A stretch of DNA of 64,000 nucleotides from Dokdonia donghaensis DSW-1 (GTDB lineage: Bacteria; Bacteroidota; Bacteroidia; Flavobacteriales; Flavobacteriaceae): NCBI RefSeq assembly GCF_001653755.1, contig NZ_CP015125.1, positions 1,684,501 through 1,748,500 of the forward strand, read 5' to 3'. Position 1 is the stretch's first letter, and the number at the start of each line of letters is the position of its first letter. The notes beneath the pieces were generated by a model that had not been told where the DNA came from, ran no database searches, and saw nothing but the letters and a program-made list of their open reading frames with translations. The position numbers and the translations under genes were made by a program. This document shows positions 26,895 through 35,374 of this stretch, piece after piece.

Positions 26895-27973
26895 TGAGAG
26901 TATTACAACTTATAGACTCACTAGATGGAGGAGGGGCAGAGCGTATGGCGGTAAATATTGCAAACCTTAACGCTAAAGAAGGCATCACTTCTTTTTTATG
27001 TAGTACAGTAAAGTCTGGGGCACTTGAAAAGATTATTAATAACAATGTAAATTTTTTTATTCTAGGTAAATCTGGTAAAATAGATGTAAAGGCTTTCGTG
27101 CGTTTCTTTCATTATGTAAAAAATCACGACATTCAAATTATACACGCGCACTCTACATCTGTTCAGCTGGCTGTATTTACTAGACTGAGATATCCACATA
27201 TCAAGGTAGTATGGCATAATCATTATGGAATGAGTACAAAAATGCGTGGCTTGTCCTTATTTAAGATTAAATTACTTTCAAAGTTTATCAATGTTAGTAT
27301 AGCGGTGAGTGAAGAATTATTAAAGTGGTCAACTCAAAATTTAAGTATTGAGCATAATTATTACTTAAATAATTTTCCTGTATTTTCAACAAACTTTATT
27401 GAGCAGACTAAGCTTTATGGAGAGTTTGGTAATCGGGTATTACTATTGGCAAATCTTAGGCCCATTAAAAACCATATAGCCTTAATAGATGCATTTATTG
27501 AAGCCTGGACTAGTTTTCCTCGCTGGACTTTACACCTAGTCGGAACTGATTTTGGAGATGAGTACGGTCAATCTGTAAGAGAATATATAGTAAAGCATAA
27601 TTTAAAGGATAGTGTCTTTGTATATGGATCAAGACAAGATATCCCGTATATTTTGAGTCAAGTAAATATTGGTGTTATTGCTTCAAAATCTGAAGGTTTA
27701 CCACTTTCTTTACTAGAGTATGGTAATGCATCTTTACCAGTAATTGTTACAAATGTAGGTCAGTGTGAAGAAGTAGTAGGTAAAGATGGAATTGTAATAA
27801 ATGATGTCAAAACAGAAATGCCTCAAGCGTTAAAAAAACTCTTTGCCTCTGAAGGTCACGATTTAAAAAAGATGGGAAGTGCATTAAAAAAAAATATAGA
27901 TAAACATTATAGTGCGCAGAAATTTATGCAATCATTATTACCTATTTATAATGTATTAGTTAAGGCTAAATGA
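26894..27973 (+). CDS. GT4-type glycosyltransferase
   Basis: The 359-residue GT-B protein starts VLQLIDSLDGGGAERMAVNI, the classical GT4 N-terminal GGAE motif. It contains IHAHSTSVQLAVFTRL, LLLANLRPIKNHIALIDAF and the donor-binding VIASKSEGLPLSLLEYGN with EX7E. The gene overlaps the previous stop by one base and the next start by four. It is likely to add a hexose early or mid repeat unit, but the order of action is not readable. Confidence 0.89.
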   Translation: MRVLQLIDSLDGGGAERMAVNIANLNAKEGITSFLCSTVKSGALEKIINNNVNFFILGKSGKIDVKAFVRFFHYVKNHDIQIIHAHSTSVQLAVFTRLRYPHIKVVWHNHYGMSTKMRGLSLFKIKLLSKFINVSIAVSEELLKWSTQNLSIEHNYYLNNFPVFSTNFIEQTKLYGEFGNRVLLLANLRPIKNHIALIDAFIEAWTSFPRWTLHLVGTDFGDEYGQSVREYIVKHNLKDSVFVYGSRQDIPYILSQVNIGVIASKSEGLPLSLLEYGNASLPVIVTNVGQCEEVVGKDGIVINDVKTEMPQALKKLFASEGHDLKKMGSALKKNIDKHYSAQKFMQSLLPIYNVLVKAK

Positions 27974-29331
27974 ATTTAAGTAAGCAACATTGGTACATTA
28001 TTTCCTTATTAGTACACGTACTTATAGGTGCAGTGATTTTTTTTCAAAAATCATTCTCAACAGTATATTTTCTCATAAGTATTGCTTTTTTTCTTTTTCA
28101 CATATTAAAAACTGGAAATAAGAATAATGAAGCGCTTATGGCTGCGGCTTATATGACGGGTGCTGAGGTGTTTTTTAGAATGACGCAGGCGGTACGCATT
28201 TATGAGGCGGGAAAATATACTGTAATTGCATTTATGCTTATAGGGCTTTTTTTAAGTGGTACCAGTCGTAAATCTGGTATATACTGGTTCTATATATTTT
28301 TACTGTTTCCCAGTATACTCGTTACAGCTATAAATTTAAAAATAGGGTCAGATGTTAGAAATGCAGTATTCTTTAATCTGAGTGGACCACTCTGCTTAGG
28401 ACTCTCTGCATTATACTGCATAGATAGAAGGTTAACTTATAAACAGTTGTCGTATCTCGCAAAATGGCTGCTATTGCCTATTATAGCAATGGCTTTATAT
28501 ATTACACTAGGCACTCCAGATTTAAGAGAATCTCTCAATAGTACGGGTGCAAATTATTCTGCAACAGGTGGTTTTGGGCCTAATCAAGTGTCTACAATGT
28601 TAGGTTTAGGAATGTTTGCCGCACTGGTCCAACTGGTAGTGCATAGCAAAAATAAATTATTATTATTTACACATTTGTTTATTATTGGGTTTTTACTTTA
28701 TAAGGGTATAATTACGTTTTCTAGAGGGGGAGTTCTTACGGGGCTTATTATAAGTGCAGTTTTTTTAATCGTATATTTTGCCGGAGCAAAGGCTGTTGCT
28801 AGACGACGTATGTTTACCTATTTAATACTATTAAGTATTGTATTAGGTGTAGCCTCCGTTTATAGCTCTTTTCAAACCAACGGCCTTATAAATAAACGTT
28901 ATACAAATAGGGATGCTGCTGGAAGACTTAAAAGCGACATTACAACGGGTAGAGCTGAGCTCCTAGAGTCCGAAATTTCTGCTTTTTATGAAAACCCTTT
29001 AGTGGGTGTTGGAGTGGGTAAAATTAAAGAATACAGAGAAGAAACTACTGGCTTGAGTGCTGCTTCTCATAACGAAATGAGTAGACTATTATCAGAGCAC
29101 GGCATCCTAGGTTTAGTAATACTGGGCATTTTAATTATTTATCCATTAGTTTATAGATCTAAAAACAGGCGTAACTATCTGTTTTTTTCGGCGCTGTTGT
29201 TTTGGTTTTTAACAATAAACCACTCCTCAATGCGAATTGCGGCACCAGGTTTTATTTATGCTTTATGCCTATTAAATATTGTAAATGAAAACAAGAAAAC
29301 TCCTGTACGTAGGCAACGCGCTCTCCGCTAG
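27970..29331 (+). CDS. O-antigen polymerase / ligase family membrane protein (Wzy/WaaL-like)
   Basis: The 453-residue protein has about ten to twelve hydrophobic segments and a large periplasmic loop near residues 315-365. The loop includes GRAELLESEISAFYENPLVGVGVGKIKEY and SAASHNEMSRLLSEHGILG, the O-antigen ligase (PF04932-type) signature with the conserved His. It either polymerises repeat units or ligates glycan to a lipid acceptor. Sequence alone cannot distinguish the two. Because an ABC exporter heads the locus, ligation deserves as much weight as polymerisation. It overlaps the next gene by 47 bp, the longest overlap in the locus. Confidence 0.87.
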   Translation: MNLSKQHWYIISLLVHVLIGAVIFFQKSFSTVYFLISIAFFLFHILKTGNKNNEALMAAAYMTGAEVFFRMTQAVRIYEAGKYTVIAFMLIGLFLSGTSRKSGIYWFYIFLLFPSILVTAINLKIGSDVRNAVFFNLSGPLCLGLSALYCIDRRLTYKQLSYLAKWLLLPIIAMALYITLGTPDLRESLNSTGANYSATGGFGPNQVSTMLGLGMFAALVQLVVHSKNKLLLFTHLFIIGFLLYKGIITFSRGGVLTGLIISAVFLIVYFAGAKAVARRRMFTYLILLSIVLGVASVYSSFQTNGLINKRYTNRDAAGRLKSDITTGRAELLESEISAFYENPLVGVGVGKIKEYREETTGLSAASHNEMSRLLSEHGILGLVILGILIIYPLVYRSKNRRNYLFFSALLFWFLTINHSSMRIAAPGFIYALCLLNIVNENKKTPVRRQRALR

Positions 29332-30301
29332 TGGTAAAACGCTTGCTACTATAGAAACCTTGAGCCCGCTGCTCGAGCAGGAGAGCTATGACGTAATAAT
29401 TACATCTCAAAAGCCTAATAAACTTCTCAGGTTGCTGGATATGATTGCTACCTTTTACAAGGTTAGGGACACTGTAGATGTCGTTCTAATTGATACCTAC
29501 AGCACGCTTAACTTCTGGTATGCAGTGATCATAGGGAGGCTTTGTAGCAAGAGTAACCTTCCTTATATTCCCATCTTACACGGTGGTAATTTACCAGAGC
29601 GACTAGAAAAAAAACCGGGTATCTGTAAAAAGTTATTTGGTGATGCCAGCTGTAATGTTGCGCCTAGTGGTTATTTATATAGCGCTTTCGCGAAAGCGGG
29701 ATTCTCAAACCTCATACACATTCCTAATACACTTGAGATAGAAAAGTATCCGTTTACAGAGAGGGAGAACTTTAAACCCAAGTTACTCTGGGTGCGATCA
29801 TTTGCCAAAATATACAATCCTTTAATGGCGATTAAAGTTTTAGAACAGCTCCTCACTCATCATCCGGATGCTACGCTCACGATGGTAGGGCCAGAAAAGG
29901 ATGGGAGTTTGCAAAGCTGTAAAGAGTATGCTAGAACTAATAATTTACCCGTGACTTTTACTGGAAAATTATCAAAAAAGGAGTGGATTAAAGAGAGCAC
30001 AAAACACGATATCTTTATAAATACCACAAATTTTGATAATATGCCGCTAAGTGTAGTTGAAGCAATGGCTCTAGGCTTACTCGTAGTATCCACCAGTGTG
30101 GGAGGAATGCCTTATCTTATAAGTGATAAAGAAGACGGCTATCTTAGTCCACCGTCAGACGTTAAGTTGTTTACTGAGAAAGTGGTAAACGCAATTTCAA
30201 ACACTAATGACAGTATCAAGATTACACAAAAAGCTCGAGATAAGGTAGCTGCATATGACTGGGAATCAGTCAAAAGCAAGTGGCGTCAAGTGCTCTACTA
30301 A
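29285..30301 (+). CDS. GT4-type glycosyltransferase
   Basis: The 338-residue GT-B protein has KLLYVGNALSASGKTLATIETL at the N-terminus, IPILHGGNLPERLEKKPG near 97, LLWVRSFAKIYNPLMAIKVL, and NTTNFDNMPLSVVEAMALG for donor binding. The start lies inside the preceding gene; the N-terminal beta strand needs this start. An exact palindrome copy encodes YSAFAKAGF near residues 133-139. It has a 35-bp gap to the next gene. Confidence 0.87.
   Translation: MKTRKLLYVGNALSASGKTLATIETLSPLLEQESYDVIITSQKPNKLLRLLDMIATFYKVRDTVDVVLIDTYSTLNFWYAVIIGRLCSKSNLPYIPILHGGNLPERLEKKPGICKKLFGDASCNVAPSGYLYSAFAKAGFSNLIHIPNTLEIEKYPFTERENFKPKLLWVRSFAKIYNPLMAIKVLEQLLTHHPDATLTMVGPEKDGSLQSCKEYARTNNLPVTFTGKLSKKEWIKESTKHDIFINTTNFDNMPLSVVEAMALGLLVVSTSVGGMPYLISDKEDGYLSPPSDVKLFTEKVVNAISNTNDSIKITQKARDKVAAYDWESVKSKWRQVLY
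29684..29697. repeat. Iterated palindrome, exact copy 7 (intragenic, AFAKA phase)
   Basis: Symmetric over 16 bp (29683-29698, CGCT..AGCG). Inside the GT4 gene 29285-30301. Confidence 0.95.
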
Positions 30302-30336
30302 TTTTATGATATATTTACATCTCTAACCAACTAGAA

Positions 30337-31731
30337 ATGTCGTTTTTTCCAGATATACATTTTAACGTTTCAGAACGTAAAGTGTTGCTTCGTATTTTTG
30401 ATATAGTAGCTGTTCTGGGAGCACTTTATCTTACACGGTTATTTTTAGAATTTGATTATCTCGAGATCAATAGCCATAACCGAGTAGCTATTATTGTGCT
30501 CATTGCGTACCTCTCTATTTTTGGGACTGTTTTTGAACTATACTTCTTACCCAAAACAGTAAAATTTCAAACAATGCTTAAGAATGTTATTCTTACAGTA
30601 TCTGTTACCGTATTGTTTTATTTACTAACCCCTTTTTACACACCTATTTTACCAGAAAACAGATTACAGATTGTGTTTTTCTTCTTGGCTATGGTTGTAG
30701 GTGTAAGTCTCTGGCGATGGTTATATATCACTGTTATTGCCGCTCCTAGATTTTACAAAAAAGCCATTGTAGTAGGAGACTCTTTTAATATTACTACAAT
30801 AATTAAAAATTTAGAAAGCGCAGATCCTAATTATAAAATAGCGGGTTATGTAAATACAGAACCTATGTCTATAGAAGAAGTAATTGCAACAGATGCTAAG
30901 CGTTACCCCCCAGAAGGCTTATTACAAACTATAAGGGATAATGGTATTTCAGAAATTATTGTTGCAAGCAGCTACTCAGATGGGATTACCTTGCCGTTAT
31001 ACAACGAGCTCATACTTCTTTTAGAAAAAGGATTCCCTATAAGGGAGTATATGCAGGTTTATGAGGAGATTGTGCAGCGGGTGCCTGTCCAACACGTAGA
31101 CAAAGATTTTTATCGCTACTTTCCTTTTAGCAGAAGTAATCAAAATAAGTTTTATAGACTTATACATAGGGTGTTTGATCTTTTATTAGGCATTATTGGT
31201 ATAAGCTTCTTTGTAGTCTTTGCTCCATTTATTTGGTTAGGTAATTTAATAGGTAATAGGGGGCCACTTTTTTATACACAAACGCGAGTAGGGCATAATG
31301 GTAAACCTTTTAAAATTATCAAGCTACGCACAATGATTGTTAATGCCGAAAAAGATGGAGCTGCCTATGCCCAGAAAGGTGATAGTCGTATTACCAGCTT
31401 TGGGAGGTTTTTAAGAATGAGTAGAGTAGATGAGATTCCTCAATTTTTCAATGTTATTTTAGGAGAGATGAGCGTGATAGGACCTCGACCAGAGCGTCCA
31501 GTATTTGTGAAAGAATTATCTAAAGAAATTCCTTTTTATGAGACAAGGCATATTGTAAAACCTGGTCTCACTGGCTGGGCACAAGTAATGGGAAGTTATA
31601 CCACTTCTGAAGAAGGGGCACTAGAAAAGTTGCAATATGATTTATATTATATCAAGCACCGTAACCTTTTTATGGATTTGAGTATTATTCTTAAGACCAT
31701 AAGTACGGTAATCAATTTTAGAGGGCAATAA
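30337..31731 (+). CDS. Polyprenyl glycosylphosphotransferase, initiating enzyme (WcaJ/WbaP-like)
   Basis: The 464-residue protein has four N-terminal membrane segments, a CoA-binding-like Rossmann region (KKAIVVGDSFNITTII, near 145-160), and a fifth hydrophobic segment near 283-305. The C-terminal bacterial sugar transferase domain has GHNGKPFKIIKLRTM, SRVDEIPQFFNVILGEMSV and GPRPERPVFV. It puts the first sugar phosphate onto undecaprenyl phosphate and so starts glycan synthesis. It is the last gene of the + strand run; its stop is only 4 bp from the stop of the convergent gene, with no clear terminator between. Confidence 0.93.
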   Translation: MSFFPDIHFNVSERKVLLRIFDIVAVLGALYLTRLFLEFDYLEINSHNRVAIIVLIAYLSIFGTVFELYFLPKTVKFQTMLKNVILTVSVTVLFYLLTPFYTPILPENRLQIVFFFLAMVVGVSLWRWLYITVIAAPRFYKKAIVVGDSFNITTIIKNLESADPNYKIAGYVNTEPMSIEEVIATDAKRYPPEGLLQTIRDNGISEIIVASSYSDGITLPLYNELILLLEKGFPIREYMQVYEEIVQRVPVQHVDKDFYRYFPFSRSNQNKFYRLIHRVFDLLLGIIGISFFVVFAPFIWLGNLIGNRGPLFYTQTRVGHNGKPFKIIKLRTMIVNAEKDGAAYAQKGDSRITSFGRFLRMSRVDEIPQFFNVILGEMSVIGPRPERPVFVKELSKEIPFYETRHIVKPGLTGWAQVMGSYTTSEEGALEKLQYDLYYIKHRNLFMDLSIILKTISTVINFRGQ

Positions 31732-31735
31732 AAAA

Positions 31736-32932
31736 CTACGCCTCTATACGTGTAAGTTTTATATTTCTCAATATATAAATATACCTTACAGCTATTGCTA
31801 TAAGAAGCGGCAACAATGAGGTAGCATAACTCTGTACTCCTATTGCCCAATGAGCAAATAGTAAACACATTAAAATAACTGCTAGTTTCATATAAGGATA
31901 AATCCATCTTGCAGGTTGCACCTTCTTAACGGCAAATGCTGCAAGTATGTGAAAAGGAAATGCCCAGAGAATATTATAATTCCAAGCGGTAGCAATATGA
32001 TCTGTCCCAAACCACAAAAAAGCCACTAGCACACCCGTAACACCCGTAAAAAGTAGAAGAGTAGTATCTAGCCACCCTATTCCATTATCACCTTTAAAGT
32101 CCTTATAGGTCTTGTAAACGATAAATAAAGCAATGAGTCCTAGTATAAATAGTGGGCTTACATAAAAAGGGACTCCATAAGAGTGTATAAAGCTAGGTTC
32201 AAATATAGTCTGAGAGTTTTTAACCAGTGCTTTTGAACTATTGCCACTAGTTACTTGGGCTGTTTTAAAAGAAGCCATAAGCTCGTTAGGTAAAAATAAA
32301 TGCTCCTCTGGCGTGGCAACACGATCTATCACGGACCCAAGAGCTACATCTATACCTAAACTTCCCCAGCTGTTCCAAGGTACATACTGTCTTATAAGAT
32401 CCCTATGAGTGAGCGTTGTATCTATACCTGTATGTTGTAATGCAAGAGATCCTTCTACAGAAGATGCAACGGCATAATAAGGTCGTGTTGCACAGTTGTC
32501 ATAAAAGAAATCATATTTATAATAGCGGTTAGCCTCATCTAGATTATTGAGTAAAAACTCATAGGTATCTTGCTTTTCTTGCTGGTTTAAATTGAGTTCT
32601 TGTGATTTTATCCAGCGCTGTTGCGCTTTATAGCTGTACTCAAAATTTTTATAAGGAGCGGCAGCTAGCTTGTAAAGTAGTTTTCCTCTAGCAAATTTTA
32701 AGTAAAAATTAGGTGTGTCAAAGTCAAAAACTCCATAGTTAAAAACCAGATCTATCTTGTTAGGCACATCTTTAACACGCACAGAAGTGTGCCCAAAGGC
32801 ATCATAAAGTTCTGGACCAGGTCCTATAGTTATGAGCTCGATACTTGCCTCTGTAGAGAGAGTAGGAAATCGTTGCTGTGCCTCACAAATAAAAGAGTAA
32901 GCGAGTAAAAGTAGGAGTAGTGCCTTTTTCAT
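31736..32932 (-). CDS. DUF4105 (Lnb N-terminal-type) membrane protein
   Basis: The protein is about 398 residues. A signal peptide (KKALLLLLLAYSFICEAQQ) is followed by a DUF4105 domain: GPELYDAFGHTSVRV, FNYGVFDFDTPNFYLKFARG, and YDNCATRP with a conserved Cys. Five C-terminal membrane segments follow. Lnb-type proteins in Firmicutes move an acyl chain within lipoproteins; whether the Bacteroidota homologues do so is not settled. I chose the ATG at 32932 because it begins at the signal peptide; an in-frame ATG at 33010 would prepend 26 residues overlapping a terminator. Confidence 0.85.
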   Translation of the reverse strand: MKKALLLLLLAYSFICEAQQRFPTLSTEASIELITIGPGPELYDAFGHTSVRVKDVPNKIDLVFNYGVFDFDTPNFYLKFARGKLLYKLAAAPYKNFEYSYKAQQRWIKSQELNLNQQEKQDTYEFLLNNLDEANRYYKYDFFYDNCATRPYYAVASSVEGSLALQHTGIDTTLTHRDLIRQYVPWNSWGSLGIDVALGSVIDRVATPEEHLFLPNELMASFKTAQVTSGNSSKALVKNSQTIFEPSFIHSYGVPFYVSPLFILGLIALFIVYKTYKDFKGDNGIGWLDTTLLLFTGVTGVLVAFLWFGTDHIATAWNYNILWAFPFHILAAFAVKKVQPARWIYPYMKLAVILMCLLFAHWAIGVQSYATSLLPLLIAIAVRYIYILRNIKLTRIEA

Positions 32933-32994
32933 AGATGGTAAAGATAGTTGAGATACGATTAAGGAGCAAAGCCTATCTAGTAACTTAAACCCAT

Positions 32995-33021
32995 AAAAAA
33001 AGCCAGACATAGTCTGGCTTT
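32995..33021 (-). terminator. Rho-independent terminator of the 33039 gene
   Basis: On the minus strand, AAGCCAGAC / GTCTGGCTT form a 9-bp stem with a 3-nt loop, followed by a T tract. It lies 18 bp past the stop of the small secreted protein and ahead of the DUF4105 gene. Confidence 0.88.
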
Positions 33022-33038
33022 ACAATATTAAAGAAGTT

Positions 33039-33374
33039 TTATACACCCGGTACGATGCGTACAGGCACTGTAAATTGAGTTCCTACAGTTTGGGTCTCTA
33101 GTTTTTCATAATTAAGGCGTGACTTAATAAAAGCAGCTACATATTCTTCTTTAGTGTCTACATCTATAACAACTACCTCATTTGCTTTGTTTACCATTAA
33201 GGTAACCTGTGCAGTTAGATCTTTTTTTACCTCAAATCCTGGCTCGCTTAAAAGAGTTGCCACTTGTTGAGTTACAGTCTTTCCTTTCTCGTCAGAGGTT
33301 GGTTCAGTTTCGGTTGCAAATACTGTGCTTATTGATAATAAGGCTACAAGTACTAATAGGTTTACTTTTTTCAT
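33039..33374 (-). CDS. Small secreted protein of unknown function
   Basis: The 111-residue protein has a signal peptide (KKVNLLVLVALLSISTVFA, cleavage near 21). The mature part of about 90 residues includes VTLMVNKANEVVVIDVDT and ends GTQFTVPVRIVPGV. The strand pattern and the closing VPVRI recall the C-terminal domain of TonB-like energy transducers, but the match is too weak for a name. It has its own terminator. The 343-bp upstream gap holds a palindrome copy and the sucC terminator. Confidence 0.75.
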   Translation of the reverse strand: MKKVNLLVLVALLSISTVFATETEPTSDEKGKTVTQQVATLLSEPGFEVKKDLTAQVTLMVNKANEVVVIDVDTKEEYVAAFIKSRLNYEKLETQTVGTQFTVPVRIVPGV

Positions 33375-33511
33375 AATAGGTTTTTGTTTTTTTGATTAAT
33401 TCTATAACAAAGAGACGGCTATTTTTTCAATATGTGACACCTTGATATGAAGCTTAACTGTTCTTTAACCCTCATTTACAGTCGTTAACGTTGTGTTGAT
33501 TTTCAAATAAC

Positions 33512-33525
33512 GCTTTCGCGAAAGC
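33512..33525. repeat. Iterated palindrome, exact copy 8 (intergenic, 18-bp form)
   Basis: Full ACGC..GCGT symmetry from 33510 to 33527, between the 33039 gene start and the sucC terminator. Nothing else is obvious in the 343-bp gap (33375-33717) besides this and the terminator. Confidence 0.95.
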
Positions 33526-33650
33526 GTAAAAACACACTCCACAATAATTCATTTAAAACCATTTATAAGACACTTTTAAAAAGGATAATTTGTGACCAAA
33601 AGTGAATTGATTTTTACATTTTATTACATATAGTGCAATGTTACCAAAAC

Positions 33651-33682
33651 AAAAAAATCCCGCTCTATAAAAGCGGGATTTT
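33651..33682 (-). terminator. Rho-independent terminator of sucC
   Basis: AAAATCCCGCT (33654-33664) pairs with AGCGGGATTTT (33672-33682) around a 7-nt loop. On the minus strand a run of T follows at 33657-33651. It lies 36 bp after the sucC stop. Confidence 0.9.
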
Positions 33683-33717
33683 ACAACGTGATTACTCACG
33701 TTTATATAATGTAAGTC

Positions 33718-34908
33718 TTAAGCTAGTACAGCCTGAACTTTATCTGCAGCTTCTTTAAACTCGATAGCAGATTGAACGTCAAGTCCAGAATCATCTATAA
33801 GTTTCTTTGCGATATCTGCATTAGTACCTTGTAAACGTACAATGATAGGCACGTTTATAGTTCCCATATTTTTATATGCATCTATAATACCTTGTGCCAC
33901 ACGGTCACAACGTACAATTCCTCCAAAAATGTTTACTAAGATTGCCTTTACAGCTGGATCTTTAAGTATTAATTGGAAAGCAGCCTCAACACGCTCAGCA
34001 TCTGCAGTACCTCCTACGTCAAGGAAGTTTGCAGGCTCACCACCAGATTGCTTGATAAGGTCCATAGTTGCCATCGCAAGTCCAGCACCATTTACCATAC
34101 ACCCTACGTTTCCGTCTAGGTCTACATAGTTAAGTCCTTTCTCACCAGCTTCAACCTCTACTTGGTTTTCCTCACGCTTGTCACGCATAGCTGCATAATC
34201 TTTACGACGGTATAATGCGTTATCATCTAGTGATACCTTAGCATCTACTGCCATAATCTTATCGTCACTTGTTTTAAGAACAGGGTTGATCTCAAAAAGT
34301 GAACTGTCAGAATCTGTGTATGCTTTATAAAGAGCAGCAACAAACTTTGTCATATCCTTAAAAGCAGCACCACTTAACCCAAGGTTAAAAGCGATTTTAC
34401 GTGCTTGGAAAGGAAGTAATCCTGTTGCAGGATCTATCTCTTCGTGAAAGATAAGGTGCGGAGTCTCCTCTGCTACCGTCTCAATATCCATCCCACCTTC
34501 TGTAGAGTACATAATCATATTGCGACCTGTCCCTCTGTTAAGAAGTACAGACATATAATATTCTTCTGGCTCGCTGTCACCTGGGTAGTATACATCCTCT
34601 GCAACAAGTACTTGGTGTACTCTCTTACCTTCAGCGCTAGTCTGAGGTGTTACAAGATCCATCCCTATAATCTGGTCTGCGATTGTTTTTACTTCATCAA
34701 GACTTTTTGCGAGTTTTACACCGCCACCTTTACCGCGTCCACCTGCGTGTACTTGGGCTTTGATTACGTGCCATCCAGTACCGGTTTCTTCTGTAAGTTT
34801 TTTGGCAGCTGCAACAGCTTCATCTGGAGTCTGTGCTACATAACCGCGTTGGATACGTACGCCAAAACTATTTAATATCTCTTTTCCTTGATATTCGTGT
34901 AGATTCAT
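33718..34908 (-). CDS. sucC: Succinyl-CoA ligase (ADP-forming) beta subunit
   Basis: The 396-residue protein has an N-terminal ATP-grasp domain: NLHEYQGKEILNSFGV, KAQVHAGGRGKGGGVKLAKS, and LFEINPVLKTSDDKI for metal and nucleotide binding. The C-terminal CoA-ligase domain includes GNVGCMVNGAGLAMATMD, NFLDVGGTA and VNIFGGIVRCDRVAQG. It catalyses the substrate-level phosphorylation step of the TCA cycle with the alpha subunit SucD. sucD is not adjacent. A -7-like TATTTTTG lies 32 bp upstream of the start, and a strong terminator follows, so the gene is probably monocistronic. Confidence 0.97.
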   Translation of the reverse strand: MNLHEYQGKEILNSFGVRIQRGYVAQTPDEAVAAAKKLTEETGTGWHVIKAQVHAGGRGKGGGVKLAKSLDEVKTIADQIIGMDLVTPQTSAEGKRVHQVLVAEDVYYPGDSEPEEYYMSVLLNRGTGRNMIMYSTEGGMDIETVAEETPHLIFHEEIDPATGLLPFQARKIAFNLGLSGAAFKDMTKFVAALYKAYTDSDSSLFEINPVLKTSDDKIMAVDAKVSLDDNALYRRKDYAAMRDKREENQVEVEAGEKGLNYVDLDGNVGCMVNGAGLAMATMDLIKQSGGEPANFLDVGGTADAERVEAAFQLILKDPAVKAILVNIFGGIVRCDRVAQGIIDAYKNMGTINVPIIVRLQGTNADIAKKLIDDSGLDVQSAIEFKEAADKVQAVLA

Positions 34909-34939
34909 AATCTTCGTTTAAGATGCTTAATTTGCCTCG

Positions 34940-34947
34940 CAAAAATA
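34940..34947 (-). promoter_or_regulatory. Candidate -7 box for sucC (TATTTTTG) with adjacent inverted repeat
   Basis: The minus strand reads TATTTTTG, matching the Bacteroidota TAnnTTTG consensus, 32 bp before the sucC ATG. Immediately upstream (34953-34968) the strand holds a 6-bp inverted repeat, TGCGCT / AGCGCA, in the position of the -33 element. I see no TTTG at exactly the usual spacing. Confidence 0.5.
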
Positions 34948-35001
34948 ACAAATGCGCTACGGGAGCGCAATAGTTTTTGTGATTAATTCTGAGGAATGAT
35001 T

Positions 35002-35277
35002 TTATACAATTTCTGCACTAAGTCCCGCTTGTAAAAGTTTAGAACAACGAGGCTCTAAATCTTTGTAATCGCCAGACTTTACAGAGCACTTCCCTTTATA
35101 GTGTACCAGTAGTGCACACTGGTGTGCTTGATTTTCTTCGTGATCACAAGCATAGATGAGTGTATTGATCACGTGATCAAAGGTATTTACATCATCATTA
35201 TAGAGTATAATCTCGTGTGCCGGTGATTCTTCGGTTAAGATGTCTAGTTCTTCTTGATATTTTTCTTGATTGCTCAT
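35002..35277 (-). CDS. clpS: ATP-dependent Clp protease adaptor
   Basis: The 91-residue protein has the ClpS core: IILYNDDVNTFDHVINTLI with the NDD motif that contacts N-degron substrates, and HQCALLVHYKGKCSVKSGD, including the HxxG-like loop common to the family. It delivers N-end-rule substrates to ClpAP or ClpCP. It stands 93 bp downstream (in transcription) from nothing coupled: prmA, its upstream neighbour, is 97 bp away with its own gap holding a palindrome copy. A TAAATTTG box lies close upstream. Confidence 0.95.
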   Translation of the reverse strand: MSNQEKYQEELDILTEESPAHEIILYNDDVNTFDHVINTLIYACDHEENQAHQCALLVHYKGKCSVKSGDYKDLEPRCSKLLQAGLSAEIV

Positions 35278-35296
35278 ATCATTAAGATTTTTGCTA

Positions 35297-35304
35297 CAAA
35301 TTTA
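35297..35304 (-). promoter_or_regulatory. Candidate -7 box for clpS (TAAATTTG)
   Basis: The minus strand reads TAAATTTG, a TAnnTTTG match, 20 bp before the clpS start. The palindrome copy at 35323 would lie between this box and the expected -33 region. Confidence 0.45.
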
Positions 35305-35322
35305 CAAATTTTGTGGGTTTAC

Positions 35323-35336
35323 GCTTTCGCGAAAGC
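35323..35336. repeat. Iterated palindrome, exact copy 9 (intergenic, 18-bp form)
   Basis: Symmetric from 35321 to 35338, in the 97-bp gap between prmA and clpS and overlapping the probable clpS promoter region. Confidence 0.95.
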
Positions 35337-35374
35337 GTAATTCTAACATAATATTATCAACTCTCTAGCTGTGT

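Noticed and set aside
34444..34875. A 143-codon + strand open frame opposite sucC
   Set aside because: It is the shadow of a highly conserved gene on the other strand, with Cys-rich, low-complexity translation and no start context.
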